DNA of 64,000 nucleotides, taken from contig NZ_JAJBBR010000008.1 in assembly GCF_020532555.1 (NCBI RefSeq), positions 310,001-374,000 of the forward strand. Direction: 5' to 3'. Below, piece by piece: positions 9,113-18,439 of the stretch. Numbering within the stretch: position 1 is the first letter of the stretch; each line of letters opens with the position of its first letter. The position numbers and the translations under genes were made by a program. The DNA is from Microvirga lenta. GTDB lineage: Bacteria; Pseudomonadota; Alphaproteobacteria; Rhizobiales; Beijerinckiaceae. The notes beneath the pieces are model-generated. The model made no database searches. It was not told the DNA's origin and saw nothing but the letters and a program-made list of their open reading frames with translations.

Positions 9113-10631
9113 GGGCCATCTCCTCCGGCTGGTCGTGCCCATGCGCCATGGCGGCCATCACGGCCTGCTCGCTGACCTGGTCGCCCGTGAGCTCGGCGAC
9201 GCTGCGCCCGTCCCGCAGGACGAAGATGCGGCTTGCGGCCTCCACCACCTCCTCCAGCTCGGACGAGATCATGAGGACGCCGAGCCCCTGCCCCGCGAGC
9301 TCGCGCACGAGGTTGAGGATCTCGGCCTTGGCGCCCACGTCGATCCCGCGCGTGGGCTCGTCGAGGATCAGGAGGCGCGGGTTCATGCAGAGCCAGCGCG
9401 CCAGCAGAACCTTCTGCTGGTTGCCGCCCGACAATTCGCGGATCGGCTGCTCCGGCCCCGAGCAGCGGATGCCGAGGCGCTGGATGAAGCGGTCCACGAT
9501 CTCGCGGCTGCGCGCATCGTCGACGATGCCGCGCCGGGCGAGCTGCGGCATGAGCGCCAGGATCAGGTTCTCGCGCACCGACATGTCGGGGATGATGCCC
9601 TCCAGCTTGCGGTCCTCCGAGAGGAACCCCATGCCGGCGCGAATGGCCTCGGCCGGTTCGGCGGCCGGCTCGTGGACGCTCCCGAAATCCACCGTGCCGG
9701 CCTCGGCCCTGTCGGCCCCGAAGACCACGCGGGCGGATTCCGTGCGGCCGGACCCGAGGAGGCCCGCGAGTCCCACGATCTCGCCGGGGCGGATATCGAA
9801 GCTCACGTCGCGCACCTTGCGGCCGACGGCGAGGTGCGCGACCTTCAGCAGGGCATCCTGCGAGGCCGCCGCGGCGCGATGGGCCGCCGCGTCGTGCAGC
9901 ACCCGGTCCAGCTCGCGCCCCAGCATCGCGGTGATGAGATCGAGCTTCGACAGCTCGCTCATCTCGGCCACGCGCACGGTGCGCCCGTCGCGCATGATCG
10001 TGATGCGGTCGCACACCGCATAGAGCTCGTCGAGCTTGTGGCTGACGAAGATGACGGACACGCCGACCTGCTTGAGCTGCCGGATCACGTCGAAGAGGAC
10101 CTCGACCTCCTTCTCGTCGAGGGACGAGGTCGGCTCGTCCATGATCACGAGCCTGGCCTCGAAGCCGATGGCGCGGGCGATGGCCACCATCTGCTGCACG
10201 GCGGTCGGATAGGCCATGAGCGGGCGGCGCACGTCGATATGGATGTCGAAGCGGGCCAGCAGCGCCTCGGCCTCCGCGTGCATGGCGCGCCAGTCGAGCA
10301 GGCCGAAGCGGCGGCGCTCGCGCCCGAGGCAGATGTTCTCGGTCACCGAGCGGTAGGGAACCAGGTTGATCTCCTGATAGATCGTGCTGATCCCGGAACG
10401 CTGCGCGTCCTGGGGCGACGAGAACTCCACGGGCCTGCCGTCGAACAGGATCTCGCCGGCATCCTTGGTGTAGTAGCCGGTGAGGATCTTGATCATCGTC
10501 GACTTGCCGGCCCCGTTCTGGCCGATGAGGGCATGAACCTCGCCCCGGCCGACTTCGAGCGAGGCCGAGACGAGCGCGGGCACGCCCGCGAAGCGCTTGT
10601 CGATCTCGCGCATGGAGAGAAGCGGGGTCAT
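9105..10631 (-). CDS. ytfR: Sugar ABC transporter ATP-binding protein (YtfR-like)
   Basis: A 508-aa ATPase with two fused nucleotide-binding domains, as in RbsA/AraG/YtfR. The first has Walker A GQNGAGKST near residue 38, a Q-loop and Walker B LVIMDEPTSSLD near 165. The second lacks a normal Walker A lysine (LLGSGRTES, arginine in its place, as is usual in this family) but keeps the signature LSGGNQQK and Walker B LLILDEPTRGID. It powers import of the sugar. The start at 10631 has AAGGGTGG upstream; the longer open frame to 10910 runs into the binding-protein gene and is spurious. Confidence 0.87.
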   Translation of the reverse strand: MTPLLSMREIDKRFAGVPALVSASLEVGRGEVHALIGQNGAGKSTMIKILTGYYTKDAGEILFDGRPVEFSSPQDAQRSGISTIYQEINLVPYRSVTENICLGRERRRFGLLDWRAMHAEAEALLARFDIHIDVRRPLMAYPTAVQQMVAIARAIGFEARLVIMDEPTSSLDEKEVEVLFDVIRQLKQVGVSVIFVSHKLDELYAVCDRITIMRDGRTVRVAEMSELSKLDLITAMLGRELDRVLHDAAAHRAAAASQDALLKVAHLAVGRKVRDVSFDIRPGEIVGLAGLLGSGRTESARVVFGADRAEAGTVDFGSVHEPAAEPAEAIRAGMGFLSEDRKLEGIIPDMSVRENLILALMPQLARRGIVDDARSREIVDRFIQRLGIRCSGPEQPIRELSGGNQQKVLLARWLCMNPRLLILDEPTRGIDVGAKAEILNLVRELAGQGLGVLMISSELEEVVEAASRIFVLRDGRSVAELTGDQVSEQAVMAAMAHGHDQPEEMAHG

Positions 10632-10679
10632 GGCGATCCATCCACCCTTCAGGGCAACCGAGAAGCCCGATGCACGCCG

Positions 10680-10718
10680 AAAAAAGGCGCCGCCTCGCGA
10701 GGAGGAGCGGCGCCTTCG
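10680..10718 (-). terminator. Intrinsic terminator between binding-protein and ATPase genes
   Basis: On the minus strand AAGGCGCCGC (10716-10707) pairs with GCGGCGCCTT (10693-10684) around a 13-base loop and is followed by a six-T run. It sits 4 bases after the binding-protein stop and 49 bases before the ATPase start, so it should reduce transcription into the ATPase and permease genes, giving excess binding protein. Confidence 0.82.
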
Positions 10719-10722
10719 GGAC

Positions 10723-11700
10723 TCAGTACGCTTCGCCGATGAGCTGCTTGGCGTTCGACTTGTCGAAGAAGCGGTCGGGCACCACGACCCACGGCTCGAT
10801 CTGCTCGCCCTTGGCGTAGCGGGCCATGGTCTCGAACGCCTTCGGTCCGAAGCGGGGATTCGACTCCACGGTCGCGAGCATCTTGCCGTCGATGATGGCC
10901 TGGAGCGCATCGCGCGTACCGTCGATCGACACGATGGTCACGTCCTGCCCCGGCTTCTTGCCCGCGGCTTCGAGAGCCGAGATGGCCCCGATGGCCATTT
11001 CGTCGTTGTGGGCGTAGATCGCGGTGGCGTCGGGATGCGCCTGGAGCAGCGTCTCGGCCACCTGGCGGCCCTTGTCGCGGGCGAAGTCGCCGGACTGCGA
11101 GGCGACGATCTTCATGTTCGGCTTGTTCTTGATGTACTCCTCGAACCCCTTGCGGCGGTCGTTGGCGGGCGAGGAGCCCGTGGTGCCCTCGAGCTGGATG
11201 ATCTTGGCGTTGCCGTTCGTGGCCTTGTCGAGCGCCTCGGCGGCACGCTTGCCCTGCTCGATGAAGTCGGAGCCGATGAAGGTCACATAGTCCCTGCCGG
11301 CCTTGGCGAGGTTCTGGTCCACGTTGCGGTCGAGCAGGATCACCGGAATGCCGGCGCGCTTGGCGGCCATCACGGCCGGAATCAGCGGCTTCTCCTCGCG
11401 GGGGGCGAGGAAGATCAGATCGACGCCCTGCGCGATCATCGAGTTGACGTCGGCGACCTGCTTGGCCGCGGAGCCGGCGGCATCCGTGTAGACGAGCTGG
11501 TGCCCGAGCTTCTCGGCCTCGGCCTTCATGCTCTCGGTCTGTGCGATGCGCCAGGGATTGTTCGACTCGGTCTGCGCGAAGCCGACCTTGTACTTGTCCT
11601 TCTGCTTCAGCTTCGGAAGTTCCTGGGCCGAGACGGCGGCGGCGCTGACGCCGAGCGTCGCGACACCGGCCGCGAGCATGAGAAATGTTCTTCTGAGCAT
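10723..11700 (-). CDS. ytfQ: Periplasmic sugar-binding protein (YtfQ-like)
   Basis: A 325-aa exported solute-binding protein. The signal peptide is MLRRTFLMLAAGVATLG, cleaved near AVSAQ. The two-lobed periplasmic-binding fold shows KYKVGFAQTESNNPW, AQGVDLIFLAPREEKP, IPVILLDRNVD, and SGDFARDKGRQV followed by AIYAHNDEMAIGA; these closely follow YtfQ, the galactofuranose-binding protein of E. coli, more than RbsB or XylF. GGAGGAAAC precedes the ATG. It is the first gene of the importer operon and faces a LacI-type regulator across a 121-bp divergent region. The exact sugar is inferred, not proven. Confidence 0.85.
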   Translation of the reverse strand: MLRRTFLMLAAGVATLGVSAAAVSAQELPKLKQKDKYKVGFAQTESNNPWRIAQTESMKAEAEKLGHQLVYTDAAGSAAKQVADVNSMIAQGVDLIFLAPREEKPLIPAVMAAKRAGIPVILLDRNVDQNLAKAGRDYVTFIGSDFIEQGKRAAEALDKATNGNAKIIQLEGTTGSSPANDRRKGFEEYIKNKPNMKIVASQSGDFARDKGRQVAETLLQAHPDATAIYAHNDEMAIGAISALEAAGKKPGQDVTIVSIDGTRDALQAIIDGKMLATVESNPRFGPKAFETMARYAKGEQIEPWVVVPDRFFDKSNAKQLIGEAY

Positions 11701-11761
11701 ACGTTTCCTCCGGGTTTTGACAGGGGGTGCTTCTGTGTCACCTCACCGACCGGATTGAACG

Positions 11762-11783
11762 CTTGCTAATTTTATTAGTCAAG
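11762..11783. promoter_or_regulatory. Candidate LacI-family operator
   Basis: An AT-rich near-palindrome, CTTGCTAAT-TTT-ATTAGTCAAG, with a perfect core CTAAT-TTT-ATTAG at 11766-11778, in otherwise GC-rich DNA. It lies 39 bases before the regulator gene and 62 bases before the binding-protein gene, where an operator for both would be expected. Binding is inferred from position and symmetry. Confidence 0.55.
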
Positions 11784-11821
11784 TCATGATACGGCCTGCC
11801 GGCGGCAATTGAGAGGCGACC

Positions 11822-13042
11822 ATGCGTCAGGGCGACCGAACCGATCCCAAGCGCGAGCGTAAGGCTCGCCAGGGCGGACGTCGTCCGACGATGACCGACG
11901 TGGCGCGCCTTGCGGGCGTCTCCCAGTCCAGCGTGTCGCTGGTGCTCAACAACATGTCCGGCGCGCGCATCGCCGAGAGCACGCGCAAGCGCGTCCTCGA
12001 CGCCGCGCAGGCCATCGGCTACCGGCTGCAGAGCCGGCGCATCGATACGGGGGCGCAGCCCAAGATCATCGCCTATCTGGTGGACGAAATCTCCACGAGC
12101 CCACACCCCGTGGTGAGCGTCGACGGCGCGCGCGACGCGGCCTGGGAAGCGGGCCACCTGATCGCGGTTCACGTGACGCGCGCCAACCGCGAGCTGGAGG
12201 CGGCCACTCTTCGGGCGGTCGCCGCCGATGCCGCGCTCATCGGCGTCATCTATTCGACGATCTTCACCCGCAAGGTCGAGCTGCCGCCGGAGCTCGACAA
12301 CATTCCGACCGTCCTGCTCAACTGCTACACCGGCCAGCGGCAGCAGCCCTCGGTCGTTCCCGGCGAGGTGGCCGGCGCCTTCACGGCCACCGAATACCTG
12401 CTGCAGCACGGCCATCGCCGGATCGGGCTCATCAACGGCGAGCCGTGGATGGACGCCTCCCGCGACCGCCTCAAGGGCTATCGCCAGGCCCTCGCCACGG
12501 CCGACGTGCCCTTCGATCCCGAGCTCGTGCGCAACGGGGACTGGATGCCCGACACCGGCTATCGGCGCACCTACGAATTGCTGCGCCTCGACCGGCCGCC
12601 GACCGCCCTATTCTGCGCCAACGACCTGATGGCGGTGGGCGCCATGGAGGCGCTGGCGGAACTCGGCATCGACGTGCCGGGCGAGATCTCCGTCATGGGC
12701 TACGACGACCAGGAGATGGCCCGCTACACGCGCCCCGCCCTGTCCACCTGCGTCCTGCCCAACTACGACATGGGCCGCTGGGCGGCCGAGACGCTCATCG
12801 ACATGGCGGTCAACGGCGGCGGCAAGCGCCCGATCCAGCTCAAGATGGACTGTCCCCTGGTGCCGCGCCGCTCGGTGAGCGCACCCTGCCCGGACATCGC
12901 CGCCGCGATCTCCCGCGCATCCGAGAGGATCTTCAGCGGTCCGACCTCGAAGCCGATCCATCGTGCGTTCTCGTGGAGCAGCCTGGTTCAGGGCGTGCCG
13001 GCCCTGCCCGAGAGCTACGGAGCCGTCCTCGACGGCCAGTGA
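11822..13042 (+). CDS. LacI family transcriptional regulator
   Basis: A 406-aa regulator. The helix-turn-helix spans about residues 24-45 (TDVARLAGVSQSSVSLVLNN), followed by the hinge helix RKRVLDAAQAIGYR and a periplasmic-binding-protein-like effector domain with RIGLINGEPW and PTALFCANDLMAVGAME. It is longer than the usual ~340 aa because of a basic N-terminal extension of about 20 residues and a C-terminal extension of about 50. It is divergent from the YtfQ-like importer operon and probably represses it until the sugar binds; autoregulation is likely given the shared intergenic palindrome. Confidence 0.88.
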   Translation: MRQGDRTDPKRERKARQGGRRPTMTDVARLAGVSQSSVSLVLNNMSGARIAESTRKRVLDAAQAIGYRLQSRRIDTGAQPKIIAYLVDEISTSPHPVVSVDGARDAAWEAGHLIAVHVTRANRELEAATLRAVAADAALIGVIYSTIFTRKVELPPELDNIPTVLLNCYTGQRQQPSVVPGEVAGAFTATEYLLQHGHRRIGLINGEPWMDASRDRLKGYRQALATADVPFDPELVRNGDWMPDTGYRRTYELLRLDRPPTALFCANDLMAVGAMEALAELGIDVPGEISVMGYDDQEMARYTRPALSTCVLPNYDMGRWAAETLIDMAVNGGGKRPIQLKMDCPLVPRRSVSAPCPDIAAAISRASERIFSGPTSKPIHRAFSWSSLVQGVPALPESYGAVLDGQ

Positions 13043-13234
13043 GTTTGCGTTGCGTATGCGTAACCGTGGCGGCGGGCTCCGGCCCGCGCCATGAAAGACC
13101 GGATTGCCGAACTGCCGCGACGGCCACGGGATCGTCCGACATGGCGCGTGGCCCCGGCGGTGACGTGATGCGTGCCGGTGGTTTGCATCGGCACATCGAA
13201 GCGAGAACGACAAAACACCTGGAAGGAGACATCC

Positions 13235-14083
13235 ATGACGGCACAAGCCAAATTCGCCACGGACGCCAAGCTGCCCTATGACGTCACCGAGCATGTCGAA
13301 ACCCTGTACCGCGACGGCATCACCGGCCTGAAAGGCGCCTTCTCGCGCGAATGGGCCGAGGCCATGCGCGAGGACATGATGACCGCCTTCTGGGAGGCGA
13401 TCCAGCGGCCGGGCGGCGCCGTCGGCCGCGGCCCGCGGCGCTGGTATGTGGAGATCCACCCGCAGGATTTCCGCGGCTTCGTGGATCTCGTGACGCATCC
13501 CTGGGTCGTTTCCATGTGCGAGGCCGTGTGCGGCCCGAACTACGAGATCGTGGAGATCGGCTTCGACACCCCGTTCCAGGGCGCGAAGAACCAGCCCTGG
13601 CACCGGGACTTCCCCTCCCCGCCCGAATCCTACGAGCAGCACCGCATCACCTCGCTCGCCTTCAACCTGACCGGCGTCGACGTGACCCCCGACATGGGGC
13701 CGTTCGAGGTCGCGCCCGGCACCCATTGGGACGACGGACGCGAGTGGAAGCACGAGATGTTCCCGCCGCAGGATCTCTGGCCGCGCTTTGCCGAGCGGGG
13801 CGTGCGCAAGTATCCGCAGATGGGCGACATCTCCTGCCGCTCGGCCCTGACCGTCCATCGCGGCACGGCCCACCCCTCGCCCATCGCCCGCCCGGTGATG
13901 GTGCTGGGCGTCGACGCCCCCGGCGCCGGCCATGCCGCGCTCCACGACATGATGGTGACGCAGGACTACTACGACGCCCTGCCGCAATCCGTCCGCGACC
14001 ACCTGGTCTGCCGCGTCGTCGAAAAGCTCATCCCCGTGACGCAGAAGCACGACATCGAAGGCCTGGTGATGGGCACGGAGTAG
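13235..14083 (+). CDS. Phytanoyl-CoA dioxygenase (PhyH) family protein
   Basis: A 282-aa Fe(II)/2-oxoglutarate oxygenase. The facial triad is visible as H123 and D125 in QPWHRDFPS and H208 in LTVHRGTAHPS; R218 in ARPVMVLGV is placed to hold the 2-oxoglutarate carboxylate. GGAAGGAG lies upstream of the chosen ATG. The substrate cannot be read from sequence. The gene follows the LacI regulator by 192 bp and ends at a strong terminator, so it may belong to the sugar regulon, where such an enzyme could hydroxylate an imported compound or its derivative; this is inference. Confidence 0.8.
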   Translation: MTAQAKFATDAKLPYDVTEHVETLYRDGITGLKGAFSREWAEAMREDMMTAFWEAIQRPGGAVGRGPRRWYVEIHPQDFRGFVDLVTHPWVVSMCEAVCGPNYEIVEIGFDTPFQGAKNQPWHRDFPSPPESYEQHRITSLAFNLTGVDVTPDMGPFEVAPGTHWDDGREWKHEMFPPQDLWPRFAERGVRKYPQMGDISCRSALTVHRGTAHPSPIARPVMVLGVDAPGAGHAALHDMMVTQDYYDALPQSVRDHLVCRVVEKLIPVTQKHDIEGLVMGTE

Positions 14084-14113
14084 CGCCGCGACATGCTTCT
14101 CGAACGCCAACGG

Positions 14114-14148
14114 AAAGCCCGCCGCGGACGTACCGCGGCGGGCTTTTT
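14114..14148 (+). terminator. Intrinsic terminator after the PhyH-like gene
   Basis: A perfect 14-bp stem, AAAGCCCGCCGCGG at 14114-14127 and its complement at 14133-14146, with loop ACGTA and a T-run. It lies between convergent genes and may also slow transcription from the minus-strand HerA-like gene side. Confidence 0.9.
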
Positions 14149-14176
14149 CGAGTTTCAGACCGGGAGAGCGGCGGAC

Positions 14177-15721
14177 CTACCGCCGCAGCAGCCCGCCCAG
14201 CGTTCCGCGGACGATGGCGCGGCCGATGGAGCTGCCGTGACGGCCGCCGATGGATTTGCCGATCTCGGCGGCGAGGTTGCCGACGGTCTGGTTGACGATG
14301 GTGCGGGTGACCTCGCGGGTCACGCGCTGGCCGACCGTCATCGTGCCCTTGCGCTGCGGGCCGCCGGTGCCGAAGAGGTTGCCGATCATGTCGAGAATGC
14401 CGCCGCCCCCTTCCGCCGCCTTGGCGTCGACGGAGGCCTGCTCGGCGCGCTTCGCCAGCATCTCGTAGGCGGATTCGATATCGATCGCCTGATCGTATTT
14501 TCCGCGCATCGGGCTCGCCGCCATGATCTGCCGGCGCTCTTGCGCATCGACCGGCCCGAGCTGCGCCATCGGCGGCGCGACGAGGGTGCGCTCCACCATG
14601 GAGGGCGCGCCCTTGCCCTCCAGCGTCGAGACGAGGGCCTCGCCGACGCCGAGTTCGGTGATCGCCTTCTCCGTGTCGAAGGCGGGGTTCTGGCGGAAGG
14701 TCTGCGCCGCGACGCGCACGGCCTTCTGCTCGCGGGGCGTATAGGCGCGCAGCGCGTGCTGCACTCGGTTGCCGAGCTGCGCCAGCACGGTCTCGGGCAC
14801 GTCCACCGGGTTCTGCGTGATGAAATAGACGCCGACGCCCTTGGAGCGGATGAGGCGCACGACGCGCTCCACCGTCTCGACCAGAGCCTTGGGAGCATCC
14901 GCGAACAGAAGATGCGCCTCGTCGAAGAAGAAGACGAGCTTGGGCCGGTCGAGGTCGCCCACCTCGGGCAGTTCCTCGAACAGTTCCGACATCAGCCACA
15001 GCAGGAAGGTGGCGTAGAGGCGCGGGTTGTTCATGAGCTTGTCGGCCGCGAGGATGTTGACCACGCCGCGCCCGTCCCGGTCCGTGCGCATCAGGTCCTT
15101 GATGTCGAGCGCCGGCTCGCCCAGGAACTCGTCGCCCTGCTGGTTCTCCAGAACGAGAAGCTGGCGCAGGATCGCGCCGACGCTCGCCTTGGACACGTTG
15201 CCATAGGTGGTGGTGAGTTCCTGCGCGTTCTCGGAGATGAGCTGCAGCAGCGCGCGCAGGTCCTTCAGGTCGAGGAGCAGCAGGCCCTGCTCGTCGGCGA
15301 TGCGGAAGGCGATGTTGAGCACGCCCTCCTGCGTGTCGTTGAGATCGAGCAGGCGCGAAAGCAGCAGCGGCCCCATCTCGGACACGGTCGCGCGCACCCG
15401 GTGCCCCTGCTCGCCGAAGAGATCCCAGAACACCACCGGGAAACGGTCGGGCACGTAGTCGATGCCGATCTCCCGCGCGCGCTTGACGAGAGGCTCCTTG
15501 CCCGTGCCGGGCGCCGCGATGCCGGAAAGATCGCCCTTGATGTCGGCGGCGAAGACCGGAACGCCCGCATTGGAGAAGCCCTCCGCCAGCACCTGCAGGG
15601 ATACGGTCTTGCCCGTGCCCGTGGCGCCGGTGATCAGGCCGTGCCGGTTGGCGAGGCGCAGATCGAGATACTCCGGCTTGCCGCTCTTGCCGATGAAGAT
15701 CTTTCCGTCTTCCAGCATCAT
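14177..15721 (-). CDS. HerA-like ATPase / DUF853 family protein
   Basis: A 514-aa FtsK/HerA superfamily ATPase of the DUF853 type. Walker A is GATGTGKT at residues 32-39 and Walker B is [12 protein letters not shown] near 263; the sensor-like [12 protein letters not shown] follows. A glycine-rich stretch [10 protein letters not shown] near 455 and the terminal [14 protein letters not shown] close the protein. Members are predicted DNA-translocating ATPases; a substrate in bacteria is not established. GGAGAGAC precedes the start. The gene is divergent from the small protein at 15838 and is not near a NurA nuclease, unlike archaeal herA. Confidence 0.85.
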   Translation of the reverse strand: MMLEDGKIFIGKSGKPEYLDLRLANRHGLITGATGTGKTVSLQVLAEGFSNAGVPVFAADIKGDLSGIAAPGTGKEPLVKRAREIGIDYVPDRFPVVFWDLFGEQGHRVRATVSEMGPLLLSRLLDLNDTQEGVLNIAFRIADEQGLLLLDLKDLRALLQLISENAQELTTTYGNVSKASVGAILRQLLVLENQQGDEFLGEPALDIKDLMRTDRDGRGVVNILAADKLMNNPRLYATFLLWLMSELFEELPEVGDLDRPKLVFFFDEAHLLFADAPKALVETVERVVRLIRSKGVGVYFITQNPVDVPETVLAQLGNRVQHALRAYTPREQKAVRVAAQTFRQNPAFDTEKAITELGVGEALVSTLEGKGAPSMVERTLVAPPMAQLGPVDAQERRQIMAASPMRGKYDQAIDIESAYEMLAKRAEQASVDAKAAEGGGGILDMIGNLFGTGGPQRKGTMTVGQRVTREVTRTIVNQTVGNLAAEIGKSIGGRHGSSIGRAIVRGTLGGLLRR

Positions 15722-15837
15722 GTCTCTCCAGAATCGCCGAGGATCTTAGACGCCCTTTTGCCAGTTTCCACTCTGGGAATTTCGGCTCAACGGTTTATAT
15801 GTGAACCATCACGTCCATCCCAGTGCAGGAGAATCAG

Positions 15838-16221
15838 ATGGAAGAGCTCATCGCTCGCGTAACGCAGAAGACGGGACTGGAGGCCGCCGTGGCCCGCAAG
15901 GCCATCGGCATCATTCTCGCCTATCTCCAGAAGGAGGGGCCGCAGACCGAGGTGAACCAGCTCATCGCAGCCCTGCCGGGAGCGGAAGAGGCCATCAGCA
16001 ACGCCAAGGGCGACAGCACCGGCGGCGGCATCATGGGCATGATGGGCGCCATGGGCGGCGGCGTCATGGCGCTCGGCGGCCAGCTCATGGGCGCGGGCGT
16101 CTCCATGGGCCAGATGCAGCCCCTCGGCAAGGAGCTCTTCGCCTATGGCCGCGAGAAGGCGGGCGAGGACGTGATGGGCCCCATCGTCGGTTCGATCCCG
16201 GGCCTGTCCCAGTTCGTCTGA
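15838..16221 (+). CDS. Small Gly/Met-rich protein of unknown function (DUF2267-like)
   Basis: A 127-aa protein. Residues 1-50 form an amphipathic helical region (LIARVTQKTGLEAAVARKAIGII) that resembles the repeats of DUF2267-type proteins. Residues 60-95 are a Gly/Met-rich segment with GGGIMGMMGAMGGGVMALGG, which could form a membrane-associating helix hairpin. The C-terminus is more polar. I prefer the ATG at 15838 (MEELIARV) because AGGAG lies just upstream; the GTG at 15823 has no ribosome-binding site. Function unknown. Confidence 0.75.
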   Translation: MEELIARVTQKTGLEAAVARKAIGIILAYLQKEGPQTEVNQLIAALPGAEEAISNAKGDSTGGGIMGMMGAMGGGVMALGGQLMGAGVSMGQMQPLGKELFAYGREKAGEDVMGPIVGSIPGLSQFV

Positions 16222-16310
16222 TTTTCGCCACGACCGTCTCCCTCAGGGAGAAGGCGGACTGCCAGTCCGGGCGGAGGGCGACACTCTCTCCGGACATGGC
16301 GCAGGATCTT

Positions 16311-16415
16311 CCCTCCCCCTTGTGGGGAGGGTCAGGGTGGGGGTGCCGGCGCAGGACTGGAACCAGGATGGCGCCCACACCCCCACCTCCAACTCCTCCC
16401 CACAAGGGAGAGGAG
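16311..16415. repeat. Palindromic intergenic repeat, copy B (inverted orientation)
   Basis: Fills most of the 303-base gap between the small Gly/Met-rich gene and mutA. The left arm carries GGGTCAGGGTGGGGGTG and the right arm CACCCCCACCTCC-AACTCCTCC, the reverse of the order in copies A and C, so the element is inverted. Its centre (CCGGCGCAGGACTGGAACCAGGATGGCG) does not match the other copies. I see nothing else in 16222-16524 apart from the mutA leader. Confidence 0.8.
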
Positions 16416-16524
16416 AGCCGGACGGCGCATCCGCTCATCATGACCATGGTAGCGTTTCCACGGCCCGCCCGACCCGGTATACCCTCCCCCGAACATCACC
16501 GACCGCTTCGGGCGAGGCCTGACC

Positions 16525-18393
16525 ATGGACGATCTGAACTTTGCCGCCGACTTTCCGACGCCCACCCGCGAGCAGTGGCTCACGCTGGTCGAGGGCGTGC
16601 TGAAAGGAGCGGACTTCAGGAAGAAGCTTGTCGCCCGCACCCATGACGGGCTGGAGATTCAGCCGCTCTATCCGAAAGCCGAGAACGCCTCCCGCATCGT
16701 CCGGGCGGAAAGCGGCCCCTGGCGCGTGTCGCAGCGGGTCGATCACCCGGAACCGGCGAAGGCGAACGAACTCGCCCTCCTCGACCTCGAGGGCGGCGCG
16801 GATGCGCTGACCCTCGTCACCCGCAAGGCCCCCGCCGCCCGCGGCTTCGGCGTGAGGGTCGACAGCGTCGAGGATCTCGACCGCGCTCTCTCCGGCGTGA
16901 TGCTCGACCTCATTCACCTGCGCCTCGATGCCGGCGGCAAGGGCCGCGAGATGGCCGGAATGCTCGTCGAGCTGGCGGAGCGGCGCGGCCACGACCTTTC
17001 CGCGCTCTCGCTCGATCTCGGCATGGACCCCGTCGGCGCCCTGGCGGCTTTGGGCCGCCTCTCCGTTTCGTGGGACGAAGCCGCCCGCCGGATGGGCGCC
17101 GTGCTGGGAGACCTCGCGCAGCGGGGCTTTTCCGGACGGGCCTTCCTGGCGGACGGACGGCCCTATCACGAGGCCGGCGCCGGCGAGGCGCAGGAGCTGG
17201 CCGCCGTTCTCGCCACGGGCGTCGCCGATCTGCGGGCGCTCGAGGCCAACGGCCACACCCTCGAAGCGGCGCGGGACGCCCTCGCCTTCCTGCTCGTGGC
17301 GGATGCGGACGAGTTCCTGACCATCGCGAAGTTCCGGGCCCTGCGGCGCCTGTGGGCGCAGGTGGAGCAGGCATCCGGCCTGACGCCGAAGCCCATCCGC
17401 CTCCACGCGGAAACCGCCTGGCGCATGACCACGCGGCGCGACCCTTGGGTCAACATGCTGCGCACCACCATCGCCACGTTCTCCGCCGGCATCGGCGGCG
17501 CGGATGCGGTCACGGCCCTGCCCTTCACGGCCGCGCTCGGTCTGGCGGACCCCTTCGCCCGCCGGGTGGCGCGCAACACGCAGCTGATCCTGCTGGAAGA
17601 GGCCAATCTCTGGCGCGTCGCGGATCCGGCCGCGGGCGCGGGCGGCTTCGAGGCGCTCACCGATGCCCTGTGCGAGAAGGCCTGGGCGCTGTTCCAGGAG
17701 ATCGAGCGTGAAGGCGGGATCGTGGAAAGCCTCGCCCGCGGAGCGCTGCAGCAGCGGATCGCCGCCACCAGGGCGCAGCGCGAGAAGGCGGTTGCGACCC
17801 GCAGGGAGCCCATCACCGGCACGAGCGAGTTTCCGAACATCCGGGAGGCGGACGTGACGGTGCTGTCTCCCCTGCCCGCCTCCCCGCCTCGGAGGGACGA
17901 AGAGCAGGAGGACGCAGCCCTTCGCATCGAGCTCCTTCCCTCCACCCGCACGGCCGAGCCCTTCGAGCGCCTGCGCGACCTGTCCGATGCGCATCTGGCC
18001 CGGACCGGCGCGCGGCCGAAGGTCTTCCTCGCCAATCTCGGCCCGGCGGCAGCCTTCACCGCCCGCGCCACGTTTGCGAAGAATTTCTTCGAGGCCGCGG
18101 GAATAGAAGCCGTGACAAACGAAGGGTTTTCGGATCAAGACAAGCTTAGGCAAGCCTTTGTTGAAAGCAAAGCCAAGCTTTCGTGCATCTGCTCGACAGA
18201 TGAAATTTACGTAATGCATGCATCCGAGACCGCAGAGACCTTGCGAGATGCCGGATCAGGTCCCATCTACCTGGCAGGCCGACCGGGGGAAAGCGAAGAA
18301 CAGCTCACCCGCTCAGGCGTATCCACATTCATCTATGCCGGGTGCGACACCCTCAAGGTTCTGAGCGAGGCGCTGGAAGCGGCCTGCGACTGA
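16525..18393 (+). CDS. mutA: Methylmalonyl-CoA mutase small subunit
   Basis: A 622-aa beta subunit of adenosylcobalamin-dependent methylmalonyl-CoA mutase, which interconverts (R)-methylmalonyl-CoA and succinyl-CoA. The TIM-barrel part is recognisable (residues ~60-420, for example TAWRMTTRRDPWVNMLRTT). The C-terminal flavodoxin-like domain lacks the cobalamin-binding D-x-H-x-x-G motif, as expected of the non-catalytic subunit. The partner mutB is at 19724 but the two are separated by a pair of small secreted-protein genes and a repeat, so they are not a simple operon here. GC content falls sharply in 18121-18240 (hand count about 45-50%). Confidence 0.9.
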   Translation: MDDLNFAADFPTPTREQWLTLVEGVLKGADFRKKLVARTHDGLEIQPLYPKAENASRIVRAESGPWRVSQRVDHPEPAKANELALLDLEGGADALTLVTRKAPAARGFGVRVDSVEDLDRALSGVMLDLIHLRLDAGGKGREMAGMLVELAERRGHDLSALSLDLGMDPVGALAALGRLSVSWDEAARRMGAVLGDLAQRGFSGRAFLADGRPYHEAGAGEAQELAAVLATGVADLRALEANGHTLEAARDALAFLLVADADEFLTIAKFRALRRLWAQVEQASGLTPKPIRLHAETAWRMTTRRDPWVNMLRTTIATFSAGIGGADAVTALPFTAALGLADPFARRVARNTQLILLEEANLWRVADPAAGAGGFEALTDALCEKAWALFQEIEREGGIVESLARGALQQRIAATRAQREKAVATRREPITGTSEFPNIREADVTVLSPLPASPPRRDEEQEDAALRIELLPSTRTAEPFERLRDLSDAHLARTGARPKVFLANLGPAAAFTARATFAKNFFEAAGIEAVTNEGFSDQDKLRQAFVESKAKLSCICSTDEIYVMHASETAETLRDAGSGPIYLAGRPGESEEQLTRSGVSTFIYAGCDTLKVLSEALEAACD

Positions 18394-18439
18394 ACCGCGG
18401 GGAGTTCTTCCCGGTCCCGAACCGGGAGGAGCACGGTTT

